Positions 1 to 13,509 of a stretch of 64,000 bases of DNA are shown one piece after another. Positions within the stretch are counted from its first letter, which is position 1. Each line of letters opens with the position of its first letter. The stretch spans positions 62,001 through 126,000 of the forward strand of contig JADNYJ010000083.1 in NCBI GenBank assembly GCA_015501075.1. Direction: 5' to 3'. A program made the translations under genes and the position numbers. Source of the DNA: Gymnopilus junonius. Lineage: Eukaryota > Basidiomycota > Agaricomycetes > Agaricales > Galerinaceae. The notes beneath the pieces were generated by a model. That model saw only the letters and a list, made by a program, of their open reading frames with translations. It had not been told where the DNA came from and did not search any database.

Positions 1-1235
1 TACTCTATAAAGCCGGCAACGTCATAGGGCGCCTTACTGTTTGTGGCTGGGAACTTATAATTTGAGTTTAGGGAAATCCTCTGTCCCTTATCCTCACTCA
101 AACCCATTTCCTCGTCTTTAAAGACTTGATTCACCTCTGGCTATCTATCCTTAGCTCACAGAATGAGCTCAATAATGTGCAGCGGATTCGCTAGCAAAGG
201 GCCCGCCAAATGAGAGGTTCCAGAAGATCGAGATTGAGGAGTTTTAAATCTGATAGACGGAGAAGAGTTCCCTAATAACTCGTTAGGAAAGGATGCAAGA
301 GAAGGAAGGGCGTCAAATCTTCGTATGATCATTGTAATGGATAGATGGAAAAGTGGGTGATGGGAGGACTTTGGAGGCTGATGCTGGAAAGCCGGCTCAG
401 GCACTGTCTGATCTATAGGCGCAGATAAACATTGCCGCCATCATCCCTCCAGCGAGTCGTTGCCGTCTTGTATGGTGTGAACCTTTTACAACACCTCTCT
501 TCCTTTTATTTCGTCCACAGCAAGTACTTTTAATTGTTGTTACATCTCCTACCCCTCTTCCATCGGCGTGCTCTCAAACTCTCTGAAGCCTTTGGGCATT
601 GCTGGACTTGGAGGCCAACTGGAGACGTACTGCTTATTGCTGGTTGTAACCTCTAGGATGATGTCTGTGAGCCTCTTGGGTCCTTGTTCATGTGTAATGG
701 TAATGCGATGCTGGTAGGTCCCATCTTACTAACAGTATATAACTCACCCTAGTATTGTTATTCTTCGCCTTTGTGAACCTCCGCAATTCTCCTTCGGCAC
801 CTTTCATCACTTCAGCCATTGATGAAGATGCCAACACAGCTTCCCTAGTGCATTTACACTCACGCTATCAGTTTCAGACTTATTCGAACTGGACAGCAGC
901 TCTACTCTCCTCATCAATTAACGTCAACGCATTATTCCCATTCACAATTTGATAAAGGAAGTAAGAGTCAATATCCTGAAGAAGTCAAAGGATAAATTGG
1001 CCATAGTACGTGACTTAATTTATATAGATCTATCCACCCTATCGCGTTTATTATCTGACTGACAACTATGTACTCCCTATGGACAAGAACCAACCAAAAG
1101 TATCCAAACTTGTTCACTTACCAAAACAGCAATAAGCCCCGCAAATCGTACAAGGCACGAGGAAATGCAAGTGGTAACCATTCGTCAAATTGAGTGCTTC
1201 GATATCTGCTTGTAAATCTCTCTTAGCCGCATGAT
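1..1235. other. No recognisable gene
   Basis: Only short open frames occur here (for example 156-404 minus and 755-952 plus), and none shows a family motif I recognise. I see no tRNA-like or repeat structure. It may hold the 3' flank of the F-box-like gene that ends at 1236. Confidence 0.4.
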
Positions 1236-2878
1236 TTACATGTGTCGTTGTAAGATTGAGTGGGCAATTGGTATACATAGAGATGATGGACCGGCCTTGT
1301 TTCGAGCACGAAGCATGTTGACAACGTTATTTGTTTTCCCATCTACAGCGAGCGAGAAAGAGTTGAGATGGCGAAGCAAGCCACCATTGGCCATGTCAAT
1401 GAGTATGGGGAGAGCAACATGGATCCCAGGAGGTAGAGAGAGTGACTTGATGTTAGGAACAGACCTCATCAGCTCCTCCAATTTGCTGTAGTCAGATCGA
1501 GGTCGATTCGACCTACAGCTGATACGATTATGGTCAGGCAAGTCCACCAAGACGAGTTTTTTGAGTGTGGTGGATGAGTGCGAGAGCCATTGGGTGTATA
1601 GAGCCGGATCCCACTTGAATGGGTGATTCCTATCCGCCCAGTCAACCCAGAGAGATATGATAGCAGGAAGGTGGATGAGGTGGATAAAATTCGGAGAGTG
1701 GCTGGTATCGACAAGTCGAAGGCAAAGATCGGTAAGTACACGCATAATAACTGGATCCATGTGCTGTTGCTGAAGAAGAGTTGATATTGGTGCGAATGTT
1801 ACGAAGAAAGATGCTTCGGTTAGAGTGGTGCGTGACTGACGCATGATTGATATGAAAGCGTCTGCGGAGATGCAGATAGATCCCATGTCGATCTTCGTCA
1901 TTGGCTCCAGATGTGACATGGTATCAAGTCGCAGCGGAGGAAGACGCTGAGGTGGATCCACGTGCCCAAAGCTATAACGCGCGTGGACGATGGAGGTAAA
2001 AGAGTGCTGGTCGCCGATAGTGATGAAGGTAACGTTGACATCTTCCAAGGCATGAAGGGGCGCATTAGGCAAGGACATCCGCAATCGTGAATGCGCTTCG
2101 CAAGAGAGGAGACAGTCGAGGTACAGAAGACGGTGGATGTTTGGAAGGATGATCTCGTCCACGATATCAATTCTGCCTCCTCCATATACCAGATTTTCGA
2201 GGCGCAGGTTTGTGAGGTTCGTCAAGTGATGCTCTAGATCTGACATGAAATGAAAGGACATTTGGTTCGACCTGCTTTGCTGTATGAAGAATTGTAAAGC
2301 GCGGCGTTGCTTTTCCATATTGTCGACGGTTTGTGGTAAGAAAATAAAGTGTTCTAGAGAAGACGGATTTGGGACGATTGTATTTAATAGAGCCCTTGAA
2401 GCGTCATTGAGTACAATATGTATGTGTTCGGAGGAGAGCGGAAAGGTGACTGAATTCTTTAGAGACCTTCGAGTTACAGGAACATGGATGTCTGGGTGGC
2501 AAAGAGAAAGCGTCGGGCTCGAAAACGACATTCTGTAACAGACGAGGAAGATCAGTGATCAGGGCATCGGAATACGTTGATAAGATCCTTGGCGTACCTG
2601 ATATTGACTTCGAGGAGGGCTTTATCAGGGTGGAAAGTGGGCAAAAGAAACGAACATAATGTAGAGCCATGGCTATTATATCTAAAGTTAAAGTTTACAT
2701 TGAAACTTGTCTCGGCACAGTCGATCTTTTCAGGACAGCCCTCTGAGGAGCGCTTCAGACCACGTTCAAGGGCATTTTTCATACGTTCCAACCCGACACC
2801 ATGGACTGGAGCGACAAATAAAATGATAAGGCTGCCTCGATGCCTTGCCCGTGACTCTATGAGATAATTAGATTGCAA
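1236..2878 (-). CDS. F-box/LRR-like hypothetical protein
   Basis: The main open frame is 1236-2531 (431 residues). A second frame (2552-2878) supplies a plausible N-terminal part in another phase, so the join is either a short intron or a lost base. The protein consists of alternating hydrophobic segments such as LTNLTNLRLENLVYGG and LKKLVLVDLPDHN, spaced like the degenerate leucine-rich region of the large agaricomycete F-box families. No F-box helix pair is visible, so the family call rests on style only. In such proteins the LRR part would recruit substrates to an SCF ubiquitin ligase. The start is uncertain: ATG at 2531 is the first in the long frame, but homologous-looking sequence continues upstream. 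A second F-box protein lies at 24.0-25.7 kb. Confidence 0.4.
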
Positions 2879-5873
2879 TCGTAGTCCAGAACGGCTAAGT
2901 ATCGGCTTACTTTGGAACCCTCAATGACTATCGATCCACCCTAAAAAACTGGAAAGGTTTTTGAACATTGCGCCATCCTGGCAGAGCCGAATCCAAATAG
3001 GACGTTCCCGTCTACCCTTACACAGGTGACCGCAGCATGTTTTGGAGGGAATGTTTGAGTTTACGACACTGTGAGAACTTGTTCGGTTCTACGAAATAAG
3101 AGATTGAGCAGGACAATCACTCGCTGGAAGTCTTTGAAAAGGAAAATGGACTCACTGAAGTGTTTGCAGTGCCAGAAAATATACAGACCATGACGATTGA
3201 GCAGAGCGGCTACCCTCAGTGGTCGAATGGGATTCTCGGTCAAGAGTTCCTTTCATATCGGCTTTCAAAAAGGCTGTTACGTCCTTGACAAATATGCTGT
3301 CAGTGAATAAAACTTACCTCCGGTATTCTGTTTTTCCAGCAACGTCTCCGATCAAAACTTTAATATGGAAAAGGAGCACGTAATTCGAGAGCAGATATCG
3401 ATACTGTAACGGGTGTTGAACGTTGAACATGAAAAGAATGCCCAAAAGAATACGTGTTGAGTATTTATGAAGGAAGACAGAGAAAGTGTGAGATAGCACC
3501 TTCAGCCCAAACATGAAAGATGCGTAGGTCAAGTCACAGCAGATGCAAAAGAAAGGCAGAGGACGAATTTAGCAATGCAACAGTTTAGAATCCTGAGGAA
3601 GTGTCAGCACCGATATCCCGACAGTTGTGGATATGCAGTAAGTTGCGTTTATCCTCGCTAAGCAATACTGCACACCCTAGATGCAAAGACAATGAGTATG
3701 GAGAAACACGACCTGAGTAAGGGATGACCCAAACAGAATTCCTGGCTGCAGTCACGTAAACGTAAGAAGGTAGTCGCCTCAAAGTCCGGACCCGCCCGAT
3801 GCAGCAGTAAGACATCGTGCAAACGCAATGACTTCCAATACGGTTCCAATATCAGGGAACTCGAAATCGTGTTTGCACAGGGAGAGATAGCTTCGAGACC
3901 AAAGTCAATGTACGAGTAGGAGTGAGGACGGTATGAAGGAAGTCTGATTAGGTCAAGGCCATAAGCAAACAGATGTCAACAGGCTCGAGAATGTTCCCAC
4001 CAGCGTCCAACCAACCAACACGTTCACAACAATTTCTCCTCAGGAAACAGTGCCTGAAACTGACCCGTATACCGCACGATGCTCTGCACTTCTGACCTTG
4101 GTATATGGACACTCGCAATGGTAAGTCTTTTCCTCTTATCTTGACTTTTTACGATAGCTTCGTTGTCTCCTGCAACGCGCGTTCCACCCCCCGCCCTTGC
4201 TCTCAACTAGCTCCGGTTTAATGAGCCACACATCTACAGGAAAGCTCAAGCTCAAGATTGATGCCACATCGCCAGTGCGTCTTCCGGTCCGTCCCCAATG
4301 TTCCTGGACGAGTTTACGCCGCACTTTGAGTCTCTGAGACCGACGGAGAAGGCATTGGTATCTTCTAGCGGCGAGCTTCCGCCAATCGCATTTCCGATCG
4401 ACCTCTAATTCGACACCTCATCACTATCATCGACCCTGTTCGCCCACTTCGCATGACATTCACCGCAACATTTAGCTTTTATGCCGCTGGGTTAGGAGGC
4501 GGAGGGGGCCATTTAAGAATGCAAAGTTGAACTTTGACTTGTATGGTTCGATGTCGGACTGACGCTTTAATTCTTCTTCATTTGTGCTGACTTTAATTAC
4601 CTCGACCAATATCTTCTGAAGCCTTATCCTGACCCGTGCAATTCGAATACTTTAGTATGGAATCGCGGGATCACTGATGTCCGCCTAGTCAAAGCAAACC
4701 TCATTTTATATCGCCTGGTACCGACGTTCAGTTGGTATTTACCAGTATTGGTGCAGGAGAGTCTAAAAAGCAGTATGTCCTGGGGCAACTTTCCGTCCTA
4801 TGAGGTGCGTCTTCCGGAATATTTTCTTCTTTTGATACCCCATTGGCTTTGGGCGTTTTAGCCGTATTCCTTTCGCCGCCTTCATTGGGTCAGTCCTCCA
4901 TGCTCTATTCGCTCCTACTCGGAAGTTCCCCTCTCAGCCGCTGCGCCTTAATACGTTCACGTGATATACATCCTAGTGAGTTTTTCAGCTTAGTTTTGTT
5001 CTCGACTCTTATCTACACTCCGCAGGATCGTTAGCGAGTTTTTCAGCCGAAGATGATATTCTTGTAAGTTCGCTTGAGTGTCTATGAGATATCTTCTTTG
5101 ATTCATTACTTGATTTTATCAAGCGCTATGCAAGTTCTTCGGCTTCCACGTCAGCATTGGTCGTCAGGCCCGTACTTCAACACTTGGCATGGATGGATTG
5201 GTTGTACATGAGGTGAGATGGTGCATATGTCTGTCTGACGTAAATCCTTCTTGAAGGACCGCTTGAGGTATGGTTATTTTCACCCGTTCTTCCTTATCCT
5301 GTCTGCTCACGGCATCCTACTTTCAGTCATTCCACTTCCCTGATGTAGTTTTCCGTCGTCATTCATCCTGTGAGGATCATCGCAATATACTCAACAGTCA
5401 GTGACCGTTGCATAGTCGACACCCTCTTGGACTGGTCTCGCTCCCCGTAGCTTGATCAGGTGCGATATGGATAACTATTATCTGAGAAATGCCGGTCTGG
5501 CCCCTGTTATTCGATCAATCCTGTTTGAATGATGAATGCTTCCCAGTTATGTTCTCATCTTACTGATTGGATAATGCCACGACCGTTACCATGTAGAAGC
5601 ACCATATTTTCCAATATGTAGCCTTACTATGTACTCCCTCGTGACTAAACTTCGCCGATATGACTTACTAGTGTATTTTGAATCTGCGGAAAATTAGGCT
5701 TTTCAAATTTAAGAAGGCATTCGGAATAAGAGAATACAGTTAGGTTGTTGTTTTATGCAAGACGATGGGAAACGCGTTCGCATTTAAATATTGTACAATA
5801 TATACCCTCTATGTTACGCGAGACGTATGTTAAACTAGATAATAAGTTACGGGTAAATAAGCATGTATAATTA
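2879..5873. other. Gene-poor stretch, decayed sequence
   Basis: No convincing protein here. Short frames with intron-like GTAAG/GTGCG and YAG signals occur on both strands (for example minus 3314-3849, hydrophobic), possibly relics of a membrane-protein gene. The part from about 4390 to 5060 is a diverged copy of 9080-9900. Confidence 0.35.
4390..5060. repeat. Diverged duplicate segment, copy A
   Basis: Reading both by eye, this stretch and 9080-9900 share ordered blocks: TCGACACCTCATCAC near 4412 and 9098, CGCAACATTTAGC versus CGCAACGTTCAGC, TATGGAATCGCGGGATCACT versus TATGGAATGTGGCATCACT, and a CATCTACA/CTACACTCCGCAGGATC block near the end. The similarity is old, with indels and no long open frame. 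Confidence 0.4.
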
Positions 5874-7113
5874 TCAAACTCGAGCATATTGGGACATGTT
5901 TCGCTGCATAATAAAGCACAGCCCACAGAGCAGTAAAAGAAACGATATCGTTTCATGTCTGTAAAGGAGTTTTTTCGCCTGACAAAAGCAGGCAGATATT
6001 GTCCGAGCAGCCATGGGCCATGAACTCAGACTAAATAAGACGATATTTGGAGCTTCATAAATGAGGTTGTCGGAGGGAATATCAATGGGGATGGAGCATG
6101 TGCATTCGAGCAGGGCGATATGAAATAGTAAATAAGTTGCGAAGTGAGGCGATGACAGTGCAAGGGAAGGAGGTTTTCTTGGTGACTTCTTTTGGCCCAG
6201 ATTGCATAGCTTGAATAGGCATACGTTGTGTGTGCATATCCCCGAATCTGCGGTGCTAATAAACAACCACTATGAAATTCGAGTTCAAAATCTTGATATT
6301 CTTGGAATTTTCGAAGAAGTCTAGATTAGATTATTATTTCCGAATCGGCCAAAATTTAAGGAAAGTATGCATACTGCATGAAAAGGCAGCTGAAGGACTT
6401 CGTCCAGCTGAATTTTGGTTCGTAATTCTGGTAGTCGCAATAAAGGAGCTATTAGATATCGTTAAGTTATCCGAGTTCTGGAAAAAATCTAGAGAGCTAG
6501 AATTATTTTGATTCATTTCGGATATCGAGGAAATTGAATTACTATGCGAAACGGGAGTAGCGTGCATGGTACGGCTTTCCAGCGGTGTATCGTATAAATA
6601 TTGTGGAAAACAATAAGGCAGGCCACTAGGGCCACAAGCCATCATGTTCGACGAAATGTCCACAGGTTGGTTATGAGACTGCAGGGGTATCTTGTTCAAA
6701 GTAGCCTAGCATCAAATAGCACGTTAGTGTCGTAGATAATAAGAGTGCAGAACGACATTTACCTTGAAATGGCCAATGAAATTGTCGATACGCCTTAGGC
6801 ACGATCCAGTCGTGACTCCGGAATGGAACGATTCTGATGATAGAGTATTCCGATGGGCATTCAAGATCCTAGAGTGAAAATTGTAAGATACAACAGCAAC
6901 CATTGTATTAACACGCACCATTTATACTCCTTCAATGGTTGGCTAAGGCCTGGAAGAGAATGGAAGGGCAGCTTCTCTACTTCGTTTTGTACGAATTTCG
7001 ACGTCTGGAATAATTTGGTTAAATACAGACTTTTCCGTCCCTGTGGGGAAGAGTTCAATATCAGATACTTGTTTACAAAGAAGCGGAAGATACTACCTTT
7101 GTGTTCCGGATGA
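5874..7113. other. Possible decayed gene, Ser/Asn-rich exon (minus)
   Basis: The minus frame 6334-6699 encodes a Ser/Asn-rich tail (blocks such as SNSISSISEMNQNNSSSLDFF). A similar Ser-rich minus frame lies at 12329-12523. Both look like C-terminal tails of lineage-specific fungal membrane proteins, but no upstream transmembrane exons could be joined with confidence. Confidence 0.2.
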
Positions 7114-10100
7114 TGTCCTCAGTCACTGTTTGAATTTCGTGGCATAATATGCGGACTGCAGAGCTGGCATCCCTTGAATGACCCAGACGAGGAATGTGGA
7201 AAAAAGTCTTGCTTCCCATTCGCTCCAGAGCGAAGAGCTGAGAGCCCAGCACTCAGCGTAATAGATTTAGTGGAAGGATCTGTTTCGAGAAGACTCACTG
7301 GTCATGTCTTGCGTTCTTATACGCCCTTTCAGCGCATAAATAGCTACACGGCGCATCGGTCTTTGGGTGGGAAAAGTCCGTGAGGCGCTGGGCCTACAGC
7401 GGTAATACCGACCGGTTTGTCATAATCCGAGCGCCCAATTCGATATAACATGTGGCTGAAATGAGCCTTGTGCTGAGGATAACACCAATTTGGATACATT
7501 AGACGCTATCTCGAGCGATAACGGCATCGCCTCTTCAGGAAGGCTGTGTGTGCGTCGATCAAGTCCGTTAGACGCCCAACATTCATGTAGAAGGTGAGTA
7601 AGTTAGTACTTACCTCCGCGACTTCTGTGCATCGTACCAGAGACTGCAGTGCGCAGGATTTCGTTGAGATCACATACCGCTTCAATTCACAGAACTGTCG
7701 GCGAATTCTTTCATCTCAAGTCCTCTTGTAAGCGCTCATTCGAGTTTCAGGATGATGAGAGAACTGACTGGATCGATCCGCGTCCTAAATGAGATTCTCT
7801 TGACGTGCTATAGGAGGATGGACAGTGGGTCGCATTGGTCCACTTCGAAAGACAAATCAGCAGAACAATAATGCGGAGACCTGGATCCATTCTGACGGAT
7901 AGAGTTGGCAGTTTATACCACGGGAGACCGACTCAATTGATAGTTCAAGTAGCATGTCGATCCTGTTTTGAGAACCTTGTTGATAAATCCACTGAAACTA
8001 AACTTAGAACAACATAGACTACTCAGTCACGACTGCCAAGAAAACAGGGACGCACCTTCTATTAAATTCCTGCTGCCATGCAAGCAACGAACGTCCAACG
8101 CTGGGGAATCAATGGCGCGTGGAGTGACAACCAAAAAAAGACCACGTATCCACTAACAGACAGTTTAGTGTACCTAGAATCTAAGTGAACGTCAATGCCA
8201 AGAAAGTGTTAATAACTAAAAAACAGGATGTGAACGGTGTTTGAGATTTCAGGAAGTCGGCGTCGTCTGAACAAACAACAAATGTACTTGATATATTTCG
8301 AGATGGAGAAGGAGAAGAAAGTCTTCAAATGTTTTCTATACCGGAAAACTGAAGTATATTGGTCCAGCATAAAATGAAAACGACGTACGCACGCAAATGA
8401 AGGCCACATACATGGGCCCAATCCAACGTATTCAAAAATAAGTGACTTCTGTAGAGAGTAAGGTAAGCATGAAAAACTAATTAAAATGAACGCTCAAATT
8501 TTCTGCGATGCCCGGGAGTCAACTGTATATCAAGTCGTGCCAGATCTAATTCTCGACTTACTTACCTTCAAGCTTATCAGCTAATCTATCCGGGAATCCC
8601 AATCGTGGCCAATCGCCCAAAACAGGTTGGAGTTACTTACCTTTATCACAAACAAAATGATAGCATATAGTCAATACGCAGATCGACAGAGAAACTTGGG
8701 ACTAGTCCAGAGCAAACATCATGGTCAAGTTACTTTCGAGATGTGCGCTGACTGAGACGCAGGCTGACGTTTTCATGGTCAGCCATCACGCGCACGGACT
8801 GCACCGTGATTCAGACCCGTGATGCTGTGCGAGCCAGCACCTGCACGCCGCAAACACACCGCATGGAGGTTCTTCGTTCACAAGAGTCTGTACTGCCTTA
8901 CGAGTATTTAGCAAGCATATTGGTAAGTAAAAGTCGTTCGTATTCAGGCGGCCGTTGCATCTCACCATGGTGCACTGCTATCCTTTCTCCGATTCCTGCG
9001 CTGCTGCATAATCATTGTGATCTCTTTCAAACTGTCTCAATCTGAGAATTCACAGTCCTCGCCTAATACCAATCACGCCCCCATTCGATGCCCAAGTCGA
9101 CACCTCATCACCGATTCACTATAGTTCGTCCTCTTTGCCAACTATGTATCGCAACGTTCAGCCTATACGCTGCTGAATTCTATGACAGACAATGTTTAGG
9201 AAAAAAGCTTGAACTTCAACTTACCTGGTTCGATTACCCAGCTTGATACAACAATGAATTATGAATTATCGTTCGTCTTTCCATTCCTTTGCCTTCTTCG
9301 CTCATGCTGACCTCATCCTTCCCTCAATTTTCTTGACCGCCCTCTTCTCAGGTGATCTTCACCCGGTTAACTCGAACTTCTTGCTATGGAATGTGGCATC
9401 ACTGGCGACCGTCTACTTACTGCCAGCCCTTCTTTCGTAGAGTCATACTGTCTGGCACCAACATCTGGTTGGCGTTAACCAGTATTTGAACTGAAGGGAT
9501 GTGGTATGTAAGATAGGTAAATTTACTTTATAGGAGGTGTGTATCTGAAAGTATGATTTTCTTTTGGAGTATCATTGACCTTGGAGCTTTTTATATAGAT
9601 CTTCTTTTATCTGTCATTGTTGGGTAAGTATATTCCGTTCTCTATGCTCCTTAAATTACTCGCCGACCTTCTTGAACTTTCTATCCCGAGAACGCAGTCT
9701 AACGCATTGCTAGGCGTTAACGCACCACGACCACCCTAGGGCTGCGCTATCTTCGATTTGCCTCTAGCCTCATCTCCTATGTCCATACCAGCCGCTTCCA
9801 CCAAGTACGTTCACGTTATGCCTATCCCAATAAGTTTCGCCGTCTGATCTTTGTTCTGGCTCATCTACAGGATCACTCATTCGACTTTCAATAAAGTAGC
9901 AATGATCAAAGTCGCGAACGCCTGTAAAGTTTTCATTGCTGGGAGATATTTACAATGTCATTAACAGCGTAAATGTCTCCACATTATAATTTATGAATGT
10001 CGCAGTGTACTGTAATATACTTGGCTTTGGTTATTAGCGTAGGAGGGTGATCTGATAGATGACTTCGGCGCATCACCGCTGCAGTTCCAATGTATCCCCA

Positions 10101-10133
10101 CAAGAGATGCCCATTGAACTATTTCCTTCCCAT
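7114..10133. other. Gene-poor stretch
   Basis: Nothing recognisable by motif. Short frames only. The part 9080-9900 is the second copy of the diverged duplication described at 4390-5060. Confidence 0.35.
9080..9900. repeat. Diverged duplicate segment, copy B
   Basis: Partner of 4390-5060; the same shared blocks occur in the same order and orientation about 4.7 kb downstream. It could be a decayed transposon or a decayed duplicated gene; no coding signal survives. Confidence 0.4.
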
Positions 10134-11292
10134 CTAATAAGCAAACTCTTCTCCTACAAGCTTCTGACTCAACGTCCACAGCTTCTCTGCCTCGATACGG
10201 CTTATTGCCCAGGGTTTGACGTTCTCTGTCACTGGGTCTCCAACGTGGCAGTCAAGGAGGTATGAACCGTTATGATCTGAAAGGTAACTTGAGTGAGACC
10301 CCGACAAGAACTGCGAGACTGCCCTCACCTGATAGATTTGGATCGAAAGCCGCGTAGATATGGGTAGCCACACCTCTTTCCATCGACTTGAAGTTGATAT
10401 CAGAATGAAACGCTTCCAAATTCCCCATAGCATAATCAACGGCGTCTACAGAGTGCCCACGTGTCAGTTTGAAACCCCCAACTCTACGAAAATTTCCGCG
10501 AGAACTTACGAGCGCTCACAAAGTCTTTGCTTAAATCCAAATGATTGGCGAGATTGGTCATGATAACACCAGGATGAAGGCTGAAAGCAAGAAGACCGCG
10601 TCCCCCAAGCTTCTTGGCAAGCGATATGGCTGTTAAGATGTTGGCCGTTTTGGATTGACCATAGCCACGCCATTTATCATAGGATTTACCACCCTTGAGT
10701 AAAAAAAGGTACCAATGAGTACGTCGCTTTACTGATTATACTACGCGTTACTCACGTCGAAGTTATAGTCGTCGAATCGGAAGGGATTGAAGCGATGGCC
10801 TGCACTGCTTACGAAGACAACCCTGGGACTCTTCGAGGCGAGGACTTTGTTCATAATGAGGTTTGTGAGTAAAAAGTGGCCAAGATGGTTGGAAGCTAGG
10901 TGCCTTTCGAAGCCGTCCACAGAAAGACCGTAGTCAACAGCCATGACTGCCGCGTTGTTGACGACAACATCTATAACTGGTACATCGGTCCAAGAGTTCA
11001 CCTCCGCCGCTGCATCGCGAACGCTTTGCAGTGATTCAAGATTGATTCGCAAATTTCGCGTCTTGACAGTCGGGTTGGATGAAGTAATGTCGGCGGCGGT
11101 CTTCTCTAACTTGGTCAGGTCGCGGCCGGCCAAGATCAGTAAAGCTGGTTGCGCTTTGGCGATGGAAAGGACGAAGGCGGCACCAAGACCGCCTGGAGAA
11201 ACACCAGTAGTCAAGACTACCTTGCCCTTGATAAGGCTGGCGTAATCTTTGACGAGTTCGTCGGAAGTAGTGTTGGTGTCGTACGGAGGCAT
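10134..11292 (-). CDS. Short-chain dehydrogenase/reductase (retinol dehydrogenase-like)
   Basis: This is an NAD(P)H-dependent SDR with a Rossmann fold. The first large exon has the cofactor-binding glycine motif TGVSPGGLG, the NNAA motif and VSSAGH with the catalytic serine. The second exon (about 10693 down to 10512) carries YGQSK, the YxxxK catalytic pair, and then LHPGVIMTNL. A third exon and a last exon ending in KLWTLSQKLVGEEFAY follow. Introns have GTGAGT, GTAAGT and GTGAGG donors. I place the start at ATG 11292 (MPPYDTNTTSD); the frame stays open upstream to 11364 without an ATG, so an upstream exon is possible. The last splice junction appears one base out of frame, like many joins in this window. 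This arrangement is usual for fungal WW-oxidoreductase/retinol-dehydrogenase-like SDRs; the substrate cannot be told. Confidence 0.8.
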
Positions 11293-11364
11293 TGAGAGGG
11301 AAGGATACTTTTCAAGGACGAAGGACTTGAGTAATCTTGACTTTTCTGCCTTGCTTTTATCCAC

Positions 11365-13509
11365 TTACTTAAATCCGGTTACGTAATCACGCCGTCTTTG
11401 TGACGCGTCCCAAAGCCGACAATCATATTGAACGGCGGAAGTTGACGTTGACTTAACCTTTAGCAGGCTTCGGCAGGCATACGTAGGAGCCTTTGCCTTT
11501 TCAAATTCCATGGGTTGACCGTAAAAAATAGGAACCGTGGTACAGATTGACACCGGGACAGAATGAGGAGAGTGTCCAGAAAAAAGACCCCGTGCCCTGT
11601 GCATATCGAATTCAAAGCTATTGAGTGAGACATGTGTAAATAAGCGACGAAATGGGGTGTTACTGACGTATCATCGCCCTATGTAGGCATAGACAGGTCA
11701 CAGGCAGTGTGAAAACCCAAGAAGATCACTAAAATCGTACGTAACATAACAAGGCGCACGCCTTTTAACGTACGTATGGCTTGTCCAGATCGACTATGAC
11801 GACAACATGGCGGTACAGCGTGTGCCTTGGCTGAGAGTTGCCTCAGTACGAAGAAGGACGTGCTCCAGTCTTTTCGAGTCGTCAAAGCAACAGCTTGGCA
11901 ATAGCCCAAAAAGGTTGAACGAAATATCATCATCAAAGAGATATTAAGTGGTCATCTAAGTATTTCCATGGTATCATGGCGAGGAGTATAGGAAGATGAA
12001 TGACGAATCGATGATGAGTAGTCTAAGTAAAAAGCGTAACTGAGTCCGCTCGGTTGACAGTTGGTGGTATACAAACATGCGTACACAGCCCTGCCGCTGT
12101 CCTCCAATTGAAATTTCACGAAATCAATTAACAATGCTGCCTCATACCCGCGACTAGCGTATTGCTAAACCTCCTATCTCCTTCGATCCGACCCTAATTT
12201 GCAACTACTACATCTTCCTAACCTTATCCTTCCTCGTCGAGTTGAATCTTACATAAGAACATACCCTCCGCGCGTTCCTCAGTATTCCTCAGATGTATAA
12301 ACCCAGCTGAGCTGCAGTTTTGGGTTGATCAGGAGAGTTCCAACCGGGAAATGATGTCCCTCGAATAATTCATAGTACTGCGTGTTATTTGATCAGAAAG
12401 ACAAGACGTTAGATTCAATACATCTGTGGCTCTGGAAGCAAAAGAAGAGCTGGAAGCTGAAAATGTACTCGAACTTAAAGAAGTCGGAATGGATTGGCCT
12501 TTGACTTCAGGGCGATGCATCATTGCATGACCAACAACATATATGTTACTTAAGCAATCTATACCTACGAATTATATGATTTTACAAAGCATCTTCCTTC
12601 AGTAAAACTGGCATTTATTTCGATATTTGTCCTTCCAATCAAAGTGTTCGACTTCTTTAAGAAGACGCATCACTCAGCTACATTTGACCGTACAGCTCAC
12701 AGTCATGAAGAAAGCCTGAACGTGTAAGTCGACACTCGACACTTGAGGGATGTAATAAAGCAGGAATCAATTTGTCATTTCAAAGTAACTCACACTAACA
12801 ACAGTCTATGCGCATTCCTCTTGCTTATTCTTACCGTCTTACCGTCTTATCGGCTATGAAACGTGAAAGACCTAGCGTGCACAATAACCCATTGGAACCC
12901 ATTGGAATAAATTGACGCTAGAGTCCTGACCGACCGACTATATTCGTACAAAGAGGATGTGTGTTGCGTTTTTAGCGTTTTAAGTAACATAGGGTACCTG
13001 TGCGATGGTCCGTGATTAGAAGGGAAGGAAGGAAGGAAGGAAGGAATTGTCAAGAGCCGAGGACGTGAAGAATGAGGATAAGGAGTAGACAGTAAACGAG
13101 AGACAAGGGTCCGTGTCGTATCAAGTGTAGGTAAGAGAAAGAACGATGATAGTAGAAGAGAGAGAAGAGACTCCAAAGCGAAATAAAGAAAGTGGAAAGT
13201 TAGATAAGTAAGGTACTTGAGCGATCAGTAAGCATATACGAATACGATACGAGATACGAATGCACACACAGCACGATGAGCATGGAAACAGGCAACGTAA
13301 AAGAAGAAGAAGGGCAGGCAGGTAGAAGCTGCGTTTGTCATAATAGGATGAAAGAGAGAGGAAGCCAAAGAAAGAGAAAGGAAGAAAGAAAGAAAACGAC
13401 CACAGAAAAAAAAAGTAAACCCATATAATTCCCATATCAAACAAAGCAAGAAGCAAGAATCAAAAAGCAAGAGAAGAACGGTCACATATGTTCCACGCTT
13501 GGACGATCG
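11365..13509. other. Intergenic, no recognised gene
   Basis: Only short frames. A (GGAA)n microsatellite of about five units lies at 13021-13046, and purine-rich sequence to 13460 is probably the 3' flank of the aspartic peptidase gene. The minus frame 12329-12523 is Ser-rich and resembles 6334-6699. Confidence 0.35.
13021..13046. repeat. (GGAA)n microsatellite
   Basis: Tandem GGAA units are directly visible in the purine-rich 3' flank of the aspartic peptidase gene. Confidence 0.8.

Noticed and set aside
2284..2538. Plus-strand gene opposite the first F-box-like gene
   Set aside because: The frame lies entirely antisense to the long minus frame and has no motif or splice context of its own.
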